In this document: one piece after another, positions 62,203-64,000 of the stretch | Position numbering within the stretch: the stretch's first letter is position 1 | Layout of the letters: each line of letters begins with the position of its first letter | Notes under the pieces: model-generated | Told to the model about the DNA's origin: nothing | Databases searched by the model: none | What the model saw: the letters and a program-made list of their open reading frames with translations, nothing else | DNA from: Diphasiastrum complanatum | Lineage: Eukaryota; Streptophyta; Lycopodiopsida; Lycopodiales; Lycopodiaceae | Assembly: GCA_029204225.1 (NCBI GenBank) | Contig: CM055099.1 | Location: 44,969,489-45,033,488, forward strand | Reading direction: 5' to 3' | Length of the DNA: 64,000 nt | Position numbers and translations under genes: made by a program

Positions 62203-63138
62203 ATGACCACTTCTCCGAGACCTGATCAACCCCTGACAAGAGGCATTGATGAATTAGAAACAGAATTCCTGAGGTTCAGTAAGGGGAAAGAACCCATGGA
62301 AGTTAAAGAACAGGAACAATTCACCGAAGAACTCGACGAATTGGTTACCAAGGAGCAGTTCCTCCATTTGGTAACATAAGTGGATGAACTAAAGTTGCCG
62401 TTAGCCAATTTCAAGTCCAGTGTGGACAACTCATTCGCTGAACTCAAAGGCTTGATGTTGAACTCCGCGAAAGAAAGCCTTCTCTCCACTTCTCAGTTGT
62501 CCCCTTCTCCACTTCCATCAATTTCGGGTGAGCCTATGCGGTCTCACCCCAGTGTCTTTAAAGACTTAAAGCCTCCTACTTTTATTGGGGAAGAGAAGGA
62601 TAGAAACGCAGATATTCTACAAACCTTCCTCAGCAAATGGAAGAACATTCATGCTCTTAAACAGACCCCTGACCATTTGCAAGCTATCGAGGCCATTCTT
62701 TCCCTAGGACCCATGGCCTATAAGTGGTGGTTAAATCTCCAGGAGACTGGGCAGACTCCCCGGTCATGGAAAGCCTTTGAAGAGGCTTTCCTAAGAGAAT
62801 TCCTACCAGAAAATGAACTTGATAGAGCCTGGGAAGCCTGGGAGAAAACAATAATGGACAAGTCCCTAATCCAATATATCTCACAGTATCGAGAGGCAAT
62901 TTTAAAGATTAAAAATATGGATGACTATCAGAAAGTCAGGGGATTTGTCAGTGGCCTCAAAGATGAGTATAAAGTAGAGGTTCAGAGAAACTCGCCCACT
63001 ACCCTAGAGCAAGCTCTCAGATATGCTCAAATCTTTGATGATTCAGTGGGTAGGAAGAGGGCGAGACAACAGTGTCTTTCTGAGCAGTCTCCTCAGAAAG
63101 AATTTCAATTTAAAAAGAAAGAAAGAAGAAAAAGTTAA
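62203..63138 (+). pseudogene. Ty3/gypsy gag (element G4)
   Basis: ATG 62203 opens [20 protein letters not shown]. One nonsense codon TAA (62377-62379) interrupts it; the minus-strand copy has GAA there. From 62380 a 252-codon frame covers the gag core: [80 protein letters not shown] and [20 protein letters not shown]. It then stops early by a frameshift in a Lys-rich tract. It is the fullest gag of this family here. Confidence 0.9.
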
Positions 63139-63590
63139 AAGTGAAGCTCCTCAGAAACGCCCATCACTCATATAGCCCTTAAAACCAGAAGATTTTGAGA
63201 AAGCCAAACAAGAACGTTTGTGCTTTGTGTGCATGGGCAAGGGACACACAGTCAGACAGTGTCCCAAGGGGCCTTTCACTAAAAAAGATAAAAAAACAAG
63301 TTCATCTTGTTCAGACCGTAAGTTTCCCCAGTGACTCGGCTTTGGGCCGCATGACCTAGTACGTATGCATTGGAAAGTTGGTAACCAGTCAGTCAGAGTT
63401 ATGGTTGATGATGGGGCGACCCATAATTTCATCAACTACACCCTAGTTAAAAAACTCAAACTTCCAGAAGTACCTAGTCAGCATAGGTACATGGTTTCAC
63501 TAGCTAAGGGTGAAGATAAGAAAATCTGGGAAACTATGGTAAGTAATCTAAATCTTGGTATTCAGGGGTACCAAGATGAAATAAAAAACT
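63139..63590 (+). pseudogene. Gypsy zinc knuckle and protease of G4
   Basis: The CCHC knuckle [14 protein letters not shown] lies at about 63220-63262. After a shift, the protease reads [20 protein letters not shown] (active site DDGAT, about 63405) and [20 protein letters not shown]. It ends at DEIKN (about 63588). Confidence 0.88.
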
Positions 63591-64000
63591 CAAGCCAGCT
63601 CAGACTAGGTACATTGCCTATGAAAAGGAACTCTTTTCTATAGTTCGTGCCCTTAAGACTTGGAGGCATTATTTGTATGGTGCCAACTTTGAGGTCTTGA
63701 CAGACCATGAAAGTCTCAGATACCTTTGCAATCAACCTGAGCTCAGAGGTCGGAAAGCTCGTTGGGCGGAGTTGATGCAAGAGTTTGATATGTCTATCAG
63801 ATATAGACGAGGGAAATTCAATATAGTAGCAGATGCCCTTAGTAGAATGCCTATGATAAACGAGCTGAGTTTTACTCAAATTCGTAATGAGTTACTCGAG
63901 TCCTTGAGACGGAAGTGCCAGCATGATGCATTCTTCTCTAATACTAAAACTCAGTCCAGAGCAGACAGTAACAAACTCGAGAACCAGTTCCCGGGGCTGG
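63591..64000 (+). pseudogene. Gypsy RNase H of G4, joined straight to protease; runs off the window
   Basis: After the junction, one frame reads [60 protein letters not shown] and IVADALSRMP, which is RNase H. Protease C-terminus and all of RT are deleted. The sequence continues into the RNase H/integrase linker (ESLRRKCQHDAFFS) at the window end. Confidence 0.9.

Overview
The window is nuclear DNA of a seed plant, most likely an angiosperm with a large, transposon-rich genome. The evidence is intron-rich genes with GT/AG junctions, a plastid pyruvate dehydrogenase E2 gene, a peroxisomal 2-hydroxyacid oxidase gene, an organelle-type PPR gene, and many broken Ty1/copia and Ty3/gypsy LTR retrotransposons. 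I see no bacterial-style operons, CRISPR arrays, tRNAs or rRNAs. The species cannot be fixed from what is visible.

Host genes, all on the minus strand. (1) A P-class pentatricopeptide-repeat (PPR) gene runs from its ATG at 19684 down to at least 609 and leaves the window. Eight exons were found by splice-site and phase matching. At least one more must lie in the ~12.9 kb intron region 5883-18818, which is filled with retrotransposon debris. (2) A complete gene for the plastid E2 subunit of pyruvate dehydrogenase (EMB3003/LTA2 type) occupies 23845-26773 in six exons. All other junctions keep frame, but a 16-nt G/C homopolymer in exon 1 breaks it. (3) The 3' half of a glycolate-oxidase-like (S)-2-hydroxyacid oxidase gene, 55674-58861, ends in the peroxisomal signal SRL. 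Its 5' exons are not in the window; a copia and a gypsy remnant lie on that side (59316-64000).

Mobile DNA. 7.2-14.5 kb: gypsy fragments in both orientations plus a solo copia LTR, inside the PPR intron. 31.3-40.7 kb: a pile-up of one copia family (A), including a hybrid element at 33.8-38.7 kb whose RT region is replaced by sequence I do not recognise, and an inverted fragment at 38.9-40.7 kb. 40.7-44.1 kb and 59.3-61.6 kb: two copies of copia family B. 44.2-47.7 kb: a PBS-bearing, internally deleted copia (C). 47.9-48.2 kb and 52.6-52.8 kb: small copia pieces. 62.2 kb to the end: a gypsy element with protease fused directly to RNase H.

Other structure. The last exon of the oxidase gene plus about 1 kb of its 3' flank is duplicated in inverted orientation at 50172-51560; that exon copy has an in-frame stop. 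Very long (CT)n tracts occur at 29.7, 34.1, 50.6 and 51.1 kb. Tandem and higher-order repeats lie just upstream of the PPR gene (19.8-20.6 kb) and at 21.0-21.6 kb. Hairpin or TIR-bearing MITE-like blocks lie at 3.9-4.2 and 17.4-17.8 kb.

I found no convincing new multi-gene system. The least explained items are the hybrid copia element with a long novel reading frame, the inverted oxidase-exon duplication, and the homopolymer frameshift in the E2 gene.
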